From positions 12,707,819 through 12,771,818 of the forward strand of contig JAJEKV010000003.1 of assembly GCA_021234155.1 (NCBI GenBank): a DNA stretch of 64,000 nt, read 5' to 3'. Source of the DNA: Isoetes taiwanensis (Eukaryota; Streptophyta; Lycopodiopsida; Isoetales; Isoetaceae). Positions 53,861-64,000 of the stretch are shown one piece after another. How positions within the stretch are numbered: position 1 is the stretch's first letter; each line of letters opens with the position of its first letter. The notes under the pieces are model-generated. The model did not search any database and had not been told where the DNA came from. It saw nothing but the letters and a program-made list of their open reading frames with translations. The translations under genes and the position numbers were made by a program.

Positions 53861-55239
53861 AGGCTCATTAAACTTTCCTACTTGAAAACTTGCCATTGAA
53901 CATTTGTTTTACCAATGGTAAGGCAAGAGACAATACAAGGAGGACAACCAGATAATCGATCCATGACTGTGCACATATCAAAAGAATAATTTTGTGCCTA
54001 GGCAAGATAATTCAGTTATTTATGATATTGGCTTCCCAATATACCACAATATCATGTGCTTTATGACAAGAATTGTATGCTTTAAGACGCCCTAAACCCC
54101 CTCCCCCATAATGCGTGGTGGTGAGTGGATGATGGGAAAACATAGAGTTGGTTTTGCTCATCTAGACCTTACCATGTACTAAAATGCTACTGTGAAGTGA
54201 TGGCTTGGCATGTATAGACTAAAGTATCATGTGTGATATGCAAGCTTTAAATATGTGTTTCCATAATTAAAAAAAGTGGGAGTCCGGGACTAAATGTTAT
54301 AAGGTTATAGAGGCGTATGTTTATTGAGGAAAAGTAGTACATAGAGGCGTATGTTTTAGAAGTGTACATTCTAAGGTTATTGAGGCGTATGTCTATAGAG
54401 GTGATCTATTTTGTTTAGTACATTTATAGACAAACATGCTAGAAATTGCATAGAGGAATATTTTATCCATTTAAAGCATAGAGAACATGCTTGAACTTTC
54501 ACCATTCATTTAGTAAAGCCGCTTCATGACAATGAAACTCATCTCAGCAATCAAATCCCTTCGACCACATGCATAAGACGTAGCACTTTTCTTGGCAACT
54601 CTCTTCTAGATACTCACCAACATGTGATCTTCGACTGTGACATCCATGAGTATGACTATGTGATATCAGAAAATAGATAGGTGATTTTTATATATGGTTT
54701 AGTGCTTAAGGTACCCTTCATAAGAGCAGCTTTAGTCGTAAGTGAAGACCACTATAAACGCATGTCCCTATTATGTGCGACAAGGCACACAATTACTAGT
54801 GTATATGCTATTGCACATATGATTGCCCAATATAGCCCATTAATAAGTCCATGCAATTTCATAGAGGAAGAAGGAGCAATTTTTCTATAGAAAGGCTATA
54901 TAGTAATGCCATTTAAAAGCCAAAGTCCTATGGCTAAATTCTATAAATACACTATCATTATCTTGGTTTCACAAAAATGCTGCTTGGCATCAACATACCC
55001 TGCCAATATCTTAGCAACCTCTCATTGATAAGTGGCATCTAGACAATCACACTACTAATCTTCACATTGCAACCATTTTTATATTCAATAACCCCCTAAG
55101 GCGAACTTGACAACCTTGTAGTAGCAGCATTTAGGCAACTCCAATCCCTCCGGAATTTAAGTTGACACTCAACTTCTTATGCACGGCAACGCTGGGCAGT
55201 AGTTGTCTTATGTCGAGTAAAATCTATATGCGTTAGCAT
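53861..55239. other. AT-rich intergenic sequence
   Basis: Repetition of 'ttat.gaggcgtatgttta' near 54,300-54,390. A short frame at 54,681-54,890 has no recognised domain. Confidence 0.5.
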
Positions 55240-55452
55240 TTCAAATCTATCTAGAAATTTAGAGTTAAAACATTTCTATGACATATGGCAGGAGTAACTT
55301 TGTTAAGGAAGAAAATTTCACATCTCAACAAAATAAACTCCCCAAATTTAATGACCTTGTAATTTGGCATTCCTGGCGTTTATTTGGCTATTTTTTGGCA
55401 ACCTAATATTGGCAAGCTAGAATCAACATGGTTTCGACTTCAAAAAACAAGT
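55240..55452. repeat. About 215-bp direct repeat, second copy
   Basis: Partner of 53,640-53,860, about 12% different. The Ty3/gypsy scrap follows directly. Confidence 0.88.
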
Positions 55453-55473
55453 CATGATTCTTGGCTGCCCCTT

Positions 55474-55600
55474 TTACGCAATGGTTTGGTTTATGAATTG
55501 AGTTCCCCTATTAGAGATCATTTTGAAAGGAATTCCAAACCTAGCACAAATATTTTCATGCTGGTTTGTCTGTCCAATGTTATTAAATAGGTGAAGGATA
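55474..55600 (-). pseudogene. Ty3/gypsy integrase scrap
   Basis: The minus strand reads ARFGIPFKMISNRGTQF, the block holding the second catalytic Asp of integrase, here Asn (ISN for ISD). Only about 120 bases are recognisable. Confidence 0.7.
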
Positions 55601-56245
55601 CTACTAAACAATGTATAGTTTTGCTGCAATCTGGCATCATAATGTATGCTTTTGCTGCAATGTGGTAGCATCTCTGCTTACTCTGGCCGAAACGCTTTAT
55701 GCATGTAGGTGTTTCTGCCTTATGCATGTAGGTTTTTCTATTTAAGATGTTATGAAATATCATACGCGGGTATGCGGTTTATTGAAGCATTGATCTGCTT
55801 CATATCAAGCATTGCTTCATAAATGTGGAGTAGCATTACTCATCTTCAGGAAAATGCATACTTCTTCAGAAAAACAAAAGTTGAAATGCTTTGGGACAAT
55901 CAGATAATACATTGGCACATTTATTGCTTTGGAACAAGCTAGAGAGGTTTTTGATGAGGAAACAAGTTGGAGAGGTTATTGTACGGACAATTGCTTTATA
56001 AGACAGTTGCTTTATTAATGTTAACATCACACATTCCATTCCACTCCATTCGACACAATGACATGGTGAATTCTCAAGTTTATTATAATTGTTCAAGTGC
56101 ATGGTTTACAAATATGTTTAGTTTGGAGACTCCACTTAAATTAATATGGATCTTCTCGGATGTTATAACAAGCTACAAGGAAATAATTGTTCAAGTGCAT
56201 GATATCAGTGTAGTAACCAACACACATAAAGTTTACCTATGTTTG
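55601..56245. other. AT-rich intergenic sequence
   Basis: Small duplication 'gcatgtaggt.tttct' near 55,700-55,740. No gene. Confidence 0.5.
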
Positions 56246-56252
56246 CTTTAGT

Positions 56253-56763
56253 TAGGGCCTGACGGGCCCTTTTTTTTTTTTTTTTTTAATATAACAACCA
56301 ACACACAACTACCATTAACATTATTAACACAAACCATTGCATCCAACGCATTTAAATTAAAATCTTCTTAAAACCCTTTGGTTTGGGTGCATATTCACAC
56401 GGGGGGTTACTTCAGGCAACGAGAGCCTTCGGATCGGCATATTTGCCCTTTATTCCAAGATCTGGACCGTACATAGCGATCCTCATTTGTGGGGTATGCA
56501 TGTACAAGTTTTTGTGTACTGTATATTAAGGTTTGCAAAATACTATAAGGTTTGGGACAATGTACTTAATGGTGTTAATTATGTACATGTATTGTAAATT
56601 TTTTGAGGCTCTCGCTGCCCTACGTAACCCCCCGTGTGAATATGCACCCAAACCAAAGGGGGTTTAAGGGGGATTTTAATTTGAATGTGTCAAATGCAAT
56701 GGTTTGTGTTAATAATGTTAGTTGTGTGTTAATAGTTTGTGTTAACCCCTTCGGGGCCTTAAG
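56253..56763. mobile_element. Foldback element with ~140-bp inverted arms
   Basis: The left arm (about 56,285-56,435) and right arm (about 56,590-56,745) are reverse complements over most of their length ('caaccattgcatc', 'ggtttgggtgcatattcaca', 'cggggggttac'). A long T run is in the left arm only. TTA may flank both ends (56,250-56,252 and about 56,760), suggesting a Tourist-like origin. A piece of the arm recurs at 58,690-58,742. Confidence 0.75.
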
Positions 56764-56929
56764 GATGGTGTAGGGGTGTAGATATAGACAATTTAAGTAA
56801 TTGCAATGACCTTACTAGAAATAAAGGGCATGTTTCTACCATCACTAGTCTCATTGTCCAAATTTAGGTCGTGCAGAATATGCAAAGCTAGAGGTGTAAG
56901 AATTTGAAGCAATAGAATTGTAAGTGATG

Positions 56930-57085
56930 CCATCCAGGAGGTTCCACATGCTATGTACACAACATGCTCATCTTCTAGAGCTTCAACAATAGTAGGAACT
57001 TTCACACTATTAATTAAGCCATGTCCAAGCTGACCGTGGCCACCAAACCCCCAAGTCAACACTTTGACATCTCCTGCACCATAAT
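56930..57085 (-). pseudogene. RCC1-repeat gene scrap
   Basis: Minus-strand reading has KVLTWGFGGHGQLGHG followed by VPTIVEAL and HVVYIACGTSW, one RCC1 propeller blade. Flanking sequence has no matching exons that I could see. It may be a relic or a single captured exon. Confidence 0.7.
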
Positions 57086-57109
57086 GAGCACCATAATGAA
57101 TGTGCAAAG

Positions 57110-57940
57110 CTGTTACTACTTTTCAAAGATTCCACTACATCTCTTCAAATCCAACAACAATAAAACTAAACACGAAAGGTAGTATAATTTATGATGTCAT
57201 TGACTTTGCTGCAAAAATCCATGACATCTCTATGGTGCATCTGTGCAGGCAATCTTGTTTCATCACATTCAAAGCGTCGATGAGCAGGATATTAAAGTCT
57301 GCTACATTAAACAGCTGAGCTAGCTGCCTTCAGCAAGCGTTTATAGAGAACTATTGCAAGTTAAATACCTTGCATGTCTATTGGAAAATATCCTTCTTAA
57401 GCAAGACGCAGTTCCCAAAGTTATGATGTAACAAGAAAGATGCAGAGTTCTTCAATGATGAGCAGCAGGTAAGATAACCAGTGAAAAGCAGAGAGTTGGA
57501 AAGTGTTAAGGAAAAAAATTAAAACCAAATGGTATTAAATTCAGCATCGCATGCCTACAAAATGGGCAAATAAGCATGATACTGCTGCTCTTCTTTATTT
57601 CTTTCTTCAATTTCATCTCCATTATATCCTTCTTTATCAACGTTATCCTCTTCTCCTTTAGCATCTCATCCGCTCTTCTAAATATTCGCCTTCACTGCGG
57701 GAAAAAATATGCCCATCCCGCATAGGGGTCGCATGGGGCATGTGTCTGATTAAGACTTGTGATGTTTTGGCTCACCCGCAAAAGCATTTGCCTTCTTGAT
57801 TAATGTGCTTCCTCCCAATTGAGGGTGTGTTTGCTACTTTGCATCATTGGAGTCGCTGTATGGAACAAGGAGAGACACATATGCCTTGGACAAGATGCTA
57901 TGGCAATTGACAGACAAAAATAAGAGGTTCTTACCGAGCT
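57110..57940. other. AT-rich intergenic sequence
   Basis: No supported gene. Confidence 0.45.
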
Positions 57941-58125
57941 ACAAATATTTGAATATCTTCATCCTGTGGCAAATGCAGGTCCGCATAAAGTGCCAAGATT
58001 TGAGGCCCAACCATAACCCAACCGAGCTACAAATATTTGAATATCTTCATCCTAGGGCAAATGCAGTCCGCATGACATAAGTGCCGAAAATTTGAGGCCC
58101 AACCATAACCCAACAGAAATGAAAG
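57941..58125. repeat. Tandem ~95-bp repeat
   Basis: 'accgagctacaaatatttga' through 'aaccataacccaac' occurs twice, with small indels near 'gtccgcat'. Confidence 0.85.
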
Positions 58126-58477
58126 CAGCAGATCCGATGTGTAAAGCATTCGCAGAGCATCACGTAAAGAAGCCCACCACTTTCTCAATCATACCCATCT
58201 AGTACAGAAACGCAAAGGGGGGAAGAAGGACAAAAATGCAAAGATGAATTAGAGAAAAAGGGACGGAGATGAAGACATGCCCAAAAGGGAAATGGCATTA
58301 TGGGCATCTTTTAAACAGAGCCGGGTACCATAAAGAGGCATGGATTCGCCATAGCTGAAACATATCAACGCCGGATCTTCCGAGGAATTTCTGGAACCGC
58401 TGCTCATGCATCCTAGCCCGAGATATTAAACCCTAAAAATGAACCCAAAAAATAATGGAAGAATATTCACAACCAGA

Positions 58478-58516
58478 AAAAAAAAAAAAAAAAAAAAAAA
58501 GAAAGAAAGAAAGAAA
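58478..58516. repeat. A run followed by (GAAA)n
   Basis: About 25 A then 'gaaagaaagaaagaaa'. It may be an old retroposon tail. Confidence 0.9.
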
Positions 58517-58689
58517 AAACCCACCGCAGGATTTGCCCCCTTTTCTAAAATCAATGGCTAACAAAAGTTGCACTCTAGAAATACTCTTTAGTACACCTGG
58601 ATGAATACAGCCACCAAATCATATGAAAACCTTAGAGAAAACAGTATAAAAATATTAAAAAAACCCCCTGTTATAATGCTACATATTCA

Positions 58690-58742
58690 AACCATTGCAT
58701 CCAATGCATTTAAATTAAAATCTTCTTAAAACCCTTTGGGGG
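58690..58742. repeat. Fragment of the foldback arm
   Basis: 'caaaccattgcatccaatgc' to 'aaaaccctttgg' matches the left arm at 56,330-56,380. Confidence 0.8.
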
Positions 58743-59555
58743 GGAAATATGGTGATCGGGAAAAGATGCGATGCCAGGTAAGTACATCCCTCAATATATT
58801 AGATTAGCAGGAAACAGTAACTGTGCAAGAAAAATGAGTGGGGTACATAGAATCTGTGCTAAATAACAGGATTGACGTCTCCTTATATTAGTTCTTTTGC
58901 GCCGGGAGGAAGGTTCTAATTGTCTGTGTATGAATATGTTTTTACGATTAAGGAAACAAAATAAAAAAAGTTGAAAACGAAATAGTGGAACATAATAACC
59001 GGGGGCACCATGATCATCCGGGAATGAAGATTGAAGATTGAAGATTGAATCAGGAGAGTGGGCCAGAACCTCGCAGACAGGTGATAACGTCGTCAAAAAA
59101 CTCGAAACTCCGGCATCGGAAATTTCAAATTACAGATCCGTTGCGGAATAGGGATAAAAATGGTAGATAACTTAAAATTGCTAAGAACAAACCTTCAAAA
59201 TTACTAAAATTACTAAAATTGTCGAGATAACTGGACCACGTGGCAAAGTGGGGGAGAGGGAGAATTAGAAAATTAAAAATTAGAAAATTAGAAATCGAAT
59301 CATAGTGTATGGAATTAATATTTACGATCAGTTTGACGTGTCGCAATAATCATTACCTAGGAAAAGGGTAAGAATGGTAAATACAGATAAAGGGAGGATA
59401 TAGTACGGGTGTCAGTAGAGCCGGCAGTTGGACAGGTGGCGGATATACGCATACGAAAACCCAAAAGGACAGGATAAGACAAGACCGGCAATTAAGACAG
59501 ACGGGCGTAATAAAGGGGCGGGAATTTAGATAGATTCGTAACCCTAAAAGCTCTA
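58743..59555. other. Intergenic sequence upstream of the Cys-rich gene
   Basis: Contains 'gaagattgaagattgaagattgaat' (59,027-59,049) and 'attagaaaattaaaaattagaaaattagaaat' style runs (59,264-59,296). A 'ttataataagg' TATA-like box lies near 59,560. Confidence 0.45.
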
Positions 59556-59679
59556 GCACATTTATAATAAGGAGAAAGACGAAGATAGGTGCTCCGCCCT
59601 CAAGATTTCTGTATTTCTTTGAGCTCCGGCAAAGCCACGCAACACTCGGCTCGATCTCAGTGCGCAATTTAGAAGCAGA

Positions 59680-60228
59680 ATGGATAAAGGGAAGAAAGTC
59701 GTCGACGAGCATGCAGCGGAGAAACAGACAGCCAAGAAGCGCCCAAGGGGCGGAGTTCCGGGCAATCTAACAGTGCCCTAGAACCCAGATCTGGAGGATC
59801 TTAACCCATGCTGCTTGTGTGAACAAGATTGTCTATGCTTAGGTCGAGGTTTGTCTTCATGCATAAGCTGTGGTGGAGTCAATTGTTTGTTCTGTAATCG
59901 TATACATCATGCGCAAGCAATGAAGGACGCAGGTTACAATCTCGGGCTGTTAGGAGCATTGGGAGTGCTAGCGGATAAAAATGATACAGTTCAGCGACAG
60001 GACATGGACAGGGTAATCCAGTGTTTTAACAGGCTCCAGATACATGCAGCAATTCAGAAATCCTCCAGCTACCAACATGATCTTATGATAGGAGATTTCG
60101 GCAAGGTATGCATATATTGCTGTGAAAAGAATCCAGTTGACTATATATGCCAAGCATTCATGGCAAGGAATTTGGAAAATGTTCAAAAGATAGGAGAACC
60201 CTCAACAGGCAAAAAGCAAAGGAAGTAA
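59680..60228 (+). pseudogene. Cys-rich protein gene with in-frame TAG (182 codons)
   Basis: From the ATG at 59,680 the frame encodes MDKGKKVVDEHAAEK...KKRPRGGVPGN, meets TAG at 59,779-59,781 (codon 34), and stays open to TAA at 60,226-60,228. The part after the stop has a dense Cys block (CCLCEQDCLCLG, CISCGGVNCLFC) and a second pair (CIYCCEKN...YIC), suggesting zinc binding. The basic KKRPR could target the nucleus. No family recognised. Either the gene is dead, the TAG is an error or allele, or translation starts downstream. Confidence 0.5.
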
Positions 60229-60394
60229 ATATCCGAAAGGAAGCAACAAGGGAGGAATGGGAAGAAGGGCCAAAGATGGAGGGGAATGAAGGGAATAGAG
60301 TAGAATGTTCTGTTTTTTGTTTTGTGTTTTCTTTTTGAATCCTTCTTCTTTTTAGCTTCTGCTTCATAGGTTATCTTAGTCATCTGTCAAGATA

Positions 60395-60661
60395 ATGCAT
60401 TTGTATCAGCCCATAACTGAATATGAAATTTTAGTTGATATGAGGGAATCCAGACAGAAAAGAAATGAATTATGTTATTCGGATAACATTTTTGGAATGG
60501 ATGAATTTGAATTTGAATTACCTACTCAATGCTGTAAATTGTTGAAAGCTTCTGTAATTCATGGAGAAACAAGAACACATGAAAAAGGATTCATAGAATA
60601 TAGATGGTACTATCTTATTGTTGAAATTAGGAAAGATCTAACTACACAGATCGAAGGGTAG
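60395..60661 (+). CDS. Small unrecognised ORF (88 aa)
   Basis: ATG at 60,395 to TAG at 60,659-60,661. Acidic, with DEFEFELPTQCCKLLKAS. It follows the Cys-rich gene by 170 bases on the same strand and could be its continuation or a separate exon. No domain recognised. Confidence 0.3.
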   Translation: MHLYQPITEYEILVDMRESRQKRNELCYSDNIFGMDEFEFELPTQCCKLLKASVIHGETRTHEKGFIEYRWYYLIVEIRKDLTTQIEG

Positions 60662-61715
60662 AAATCTGTAACAACAAAAGGACACAAAAATATCGGGACT
60701 AAATGACGTGCTGAGAGGGTAATTAGGAGCGTGAGTATGCAAAAGAACGCGAACGAAAAATGGTACACGAGGGAACGAACAACATGGCGAGGTTAACTCG
60801 ACAAGAGCTACAGGGAAACCGACAACGGGAAGACAATTGGGGGGGTAACGAGACGTATGAAGGTGGCAAGAAGAATATCAAATCGAGGGGGAGAGACGAG
60901 GACTGACAGAGAATGAGGCAAAGGACATAACAGGGCAAACATTGTGCAATGATTACACAGGAGCAATGAAAAGGTGGGCCATAAAGGAGACAAGGTCGGG
61001 AGAGGCAATAAGATCCGTACAAACGAGTAAAAGGTGGACGGGACAAGTTACGGGACAGAGAGGCTAAGCCTCCGCCGTACACCAGGATAGCGAGGGCTAG
61101 ACCCACCAGCTGGTAACCCGGACCACTAAAAACTCGCTGAAACCAGGGGAACAAAATATAACATCTATACATTAACGGGGTATGAAGAATACCTCAATTA
61201 ACAAGGTTGCATATTAAACGGGAGTGTTGCACCACTCCCGTTTGAAGATTCCCTTCTAAAAAACATATTAATTATTTGAAATGACCATTTTGTGGGTTAA
61301 GCCTACAAACTCATGGTGATTACAATTTAATATGTGCTACTTTAGCCTGATTTTTTTTTTTTTTACCGGTGCGTCAACATAGCAAACACTTGAAATGGCA
61401 ATTTTAGGGGTTAAGTTCAAAACATTAAGGTGATTATAATTTATTATATGCTATTTCAACTACATTTATATTTTTTCCCACTGGGTTATTGTGAACTCAC
61501 AGCAAAAAGAGGTTTAATTTGTAATAGATCTTAGGTTAAATTACGGACATTAAACAAAAGTGCAAGATGTGATCACAGGTTAAATTACAAACATCAAACA
61601 GAAAGTGCAAGGTGTGAAAAGGAAGTAAATATAAAGTTTTGTGGTGTAGTGAAGAAGTAAATCATCAGAACATGCCAAATCTATCTAGAGAGGTTGCCCA
61701 TGCACTCTTATGTTT
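60662..61715. other. Intergenic sequence with a purine-rich tract
   Basis: 60,700-61,170 is G/A-rich on the plus strand, with a long minus-strand frame (60,723-61,172) of unusual Ser/Leu/Pro/Cys composition and no motif. The rest is AT-rich with a T run at 61,351-61,362. Confidence 0.4.
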
Positions 61716-61717
61716 AT

Positions 61718-62010
61718 GTTATTCTAGAATAGAACCTTGCGCAATCTTACGCTATTCCTGAACAAAACCTTGCACTCTTAGTGTATTCCGGAATACAAAT
61801 GTGCACTCTCATTGTATTCCAGAATACAAATGTGCACTCTCATTGTATTCCGGAATACAAAAGCACACTCCCATTGTATTCCGGAATACAAATCCCTTGC
61901 ACTCTTATCCTATTCCGGAATACAAATCGAAAGCAATATTTTCGTAAGCTATTCCAGAATGGGATCTTGCACCCTTATCTTGTTCCGGAATACAAATCAA
62001 AAGCATTCTG
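61718..62010. repeat. Tandem repeats of ~31-35 bp centred on TATTCCGGAATA
   Basis: About eight units carry a palindrome (GTATTCCGGAATAC or TTCCAGAAT variants) spaced by 'aaatgtgcactctcatt'-type linkers. A related 'attctagaat' starts the array near 61,721. Each palindrome contains TTCnnGAA. Confidence 0.9.
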
Positions 62011-62900
62011 CTCCCATTTTCGTTTAATACGCAATAGTGTTAGCATCTAATGCACATCAAAAAGCATGTTTGTGTGTGTTCTGAGATCAAGAGTCTTGTA
62101 TCCACTTCTCCTCATCTCTAAGGACTGGCATATACATCATAACCATCATGCACATCATAACCATGTTTGCAGAAGAAGAAGATACTACATTTTTTGCAAA
62201 GATTCAGAACAAGGGTGAAATATTGCCAACTAAGAAGAGTGAAATGCCAGCTATGACAATTTTGACTCATACATCCACATTCATGGTTTGTTGTGTGGTT
62301 TGTTGTGTTTATAATTTCTTCACGATGATAGCTAATGCATGTAAAATTCCTTCCCTGTCTCTCAGATACTAAGAGATGATACATCTGCTAAGTTAATGCC
62401 CGTCAAAAGCCGTTCAATTGAATAGGTCTTCTGCCTTATGTTTTGTAACTAGAGAACCACATCAAAAGGTTTCCTTGTGATATTGCACTCTTTTCGTAAA
62501 TGTCTCTCTCAAACAAAACTTGATGTTTTGATATGCTATATTGGACCTCACCATGCTTGAGAAAGTTGTCAATGCAATGCAGTTTACTAATTTGAATGAT
62601 TCAACTATTAAATAAACGGTAGCATCTTCATTGTTCCATATCATTAGATTGCATTCATTAGATTGCCATCATGCAGCTTCTTTTGCAAAATTCTCATTAT
62701 AACTAAAAGTCACCTCTCTCCAACTGAAGCCTTATTTATACTAAACTCTCAAATTTGGATAGAGAAATTCATGGTGTGGCTTGTGTTAAGATAATATGAT
62801 TAAATCAAACCTTTTTTTAAGCATGCAGTACCAAGCAATACTTCTATCCACTAGTAAAATGTTGGACACACAGTTTTTGTTCATAAAGGCATTTAACATT
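62011..62900. other. AT-rich intergenic sequence
   Basis: Short frames only (62,148-62,372); no gene supported. Confidence 0.45.
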
Positions 62901-62934
62901 TTTCTTTCAAAGCCTTCATATTCTAGAATTCTAA

Positions 62935-63062
62935 CTTTCAGGGGATTGATTTTGATTCTGTGAGGCCAATAGTCCAAACCCTTTTCCTCCAAAGCAAGCC
63001 TGACCTTTTGACTGTGGAGAGATTGTGGCCTTTTGACAGGAGGGATGCTACAGAAACAATGG
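62935..63062 (-). pseudogene. Glutathione S-transferase N-terminal fragment (TCHQD-like)
   Basis: Minus-strand reading SLHSQKVRLALEEKGLDYW...INPLK matches the start of the thioredoxin-like domain of plant TCHQD-class GSTs (SQKVRLALEEKG-DY, then NPL). The preceding residues are not the expected beta strand, and no C-terminal exon is seen downstream, so a relic or isolated exon is likely. Confidence 0.6.
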
Positions 63063-63159
63063 TTGATGCTACTATAACTAGTTTTTAGCACACAATACTG
63101 GTAAAACGAGTACTTACATTTAATATACCAACAAAACCAGTTAAAAACCTGATTTAGTT

Positions 63160-63480
63160 TCAACTCCTCATCAAATTCTTCGTCAGTTGAGTGCTCTTGT
63201 TTCTGGTCTGCAGATGGATCTGCCACATACTCCATGCCTTGCTCCATAGTTGCCTGGCCGCTTTCAACATTTTAAGAGACATATTTATGTGATCATGAGC
63301 ATACTTTTTAGCATTTGGTGGAGTATTTAACTTGTATTTCTCCACAATCTTTAACAAGAACTGCTTGCTAGGCTCTGTATGTTTTTTCCCTTGCCTTTTG
63401 CACAGTCACGAGATCAAGTCCAGCTCCCTTAATTAACTTTAAGAGCTCCTGTCTGGTAGGATTTGAAGGATATTAAAGCA
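63160..63480 (-). pseudogene. Unrecognised gene remnant, frameshifted
   Basis: Minus-strand text runs NPTRQELLKLIKGAGLDLVT...AREKTYRA, then after a 1-base shift QFLLKIVEKYKLNTPPNAKK...INMSLKMLKAA, then after another shift MEQGMEYVADPSADQKQE and an acidic DEEFDEEL. It looks like one helical, acidic-tailed protein with two small frameshifts. Family unknown. Confidence 0.45.
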
Positions 63481-64000
63481 ACTAGGCACTAAATTGCCTG
63501 ACTATTGCAAAAAAATATAATGTTACCAGATCATCTCTGTATGTTCAAACTGTGCCGACTTCCCTTCTTTGCAAATCCATGGCTCCACCGATTCAATCAG
63601 ATCCCGCTTTTATTTGCAACCAAGTCAATTACTAGCTATCAACTGCAAGATTTGTCAAGAGATAATCGCATCAAATAACCAAATCGATGCACTGGTTGAG
63701 GTGCCAGCCTAAAGGCGCTTCCAAATAATATGTCTGGAATCTTATCTCCAAGGGATAACATATTTTTAGATCAATTCAATGTACTCCAGAAGCGTCCTTT
63801 CCTCGTCTAAAACTAGTCTAGCCTATTTTACAAAGTAATGCTCGTACCCAAATAAACCGACCACCGATCCAAATACATTTGCTTCCACTGATCGGGCTTA
63901 CTGGAGCTCCATGTTGCCAAATGATGGGCTCAAAACTCCCGTGCATGCAAACACAAATCAAATTGCGTAAGAAACTCGCCATTCTAAGAAATAAGAAAAT
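63481..64000. other. Right end, possible upstream exon of the minus-strand remnant
   Basis: Minus strand near 63,600-63,530 reads ESVEPWICKEGKSAQFEHTE, which could be an upstream exon. Otherwise no gene seen. Confidence 0.3.

Noticed and set aside
60723-61172. 149-codon minus-strand gene
   Set aside because: The sequence is purine-rich on the plus strand, which makes Ser/Leu/Pro frames open by chance; no motif found.
61718-62010. CRISPR array
   Set aside because: Units are contiguous variants of one sequence with no unique spacers, and the host is a plant.

Overview
The window reads as nuclear DNA of a land plant. It has GT-AG spliced genes of plant type (a thylakoid-lumen FKBP of the FKBP16-1 type, a Dof zinc-finger factor, remnants of a PPR E-type gene, an RCC1-repeat gene and a TCHQD-type glutathione transferase), separated by long AT-rich stretches full of LTR elements, LINE fragments and MITEs. 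The lineage cannot be fixed by eye. There is no sign of bacterial, organellar or rRNA sequence.

The main architecture is a large, old direct duplication. Copy 1 runs from before base 1 to about 25,925 and copy 2 from about 35,258 to about 53,270. Both carry the same order: a degenerate short-period array, two tRNA-like SINE-type units, a 'gccgtaggat' tandem repeat, a LINE fragment split by a CACTA-type MITE, further LINE fragments, a small secreted-peptide gene, a Dof gene, an unrecognised small ORF and a three-exon gene. Each copy then changed on its own. Copy 1 gained an 11.1-kb Ty3/gypsy element (910-12003), whose empty site survives in copy 2, and it lost or replaced some LINE sequence. 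Copy 2 gained a 1.05-kb unclassified insertion, a 0.73-kb inverted-repeat transposon and a 2.26-kb hAT-type element, and its Dof gene and three-exon gene are broken.

The most interesting item is a short two-exon gene present intact in both copies (19494-19847 and 43938-44291). It encodes an 87-residue precursor with a signal peptide and a C-terminal DY...P...H segment like the tyrosine-sulfated RGF/GLV/CLEL peptides. The two coding sequences differ by one synonymous base, while the neighbouring duplicated genes decayed.

The Ty3/gypsy element is complete in layout (LTR, gag, protease, RT, RNase H, integrase, an extra coiled-coil ORF, polypurine tract, LTR; 5-bp target duplication), but pol is scattered over all three frames. 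Between integrase and the extra ORF it carries an opposite-strand Cys-rich ORF with its own TATA box.

Between the copies (26-35 kb) lie the FKBP gene, LINE endonuclease and RT pieces on the minus strand, an exact 1,800-bp solo LTR with 5-bp target duplication, and a Tourist-like MITE. The right end (53.3-64 kb) is mostly repeats and gene debris: a gypsy integrase scrap, a foldback element, an RCC1 scrap, a Cys-rich gene with an in-frame amber codon, an array of palindromes resembling heat-shock elements, and a GST fragment on the minus strand.

Boundaries were read by eye. Splice sites rest on GT/AG and reading phase only.
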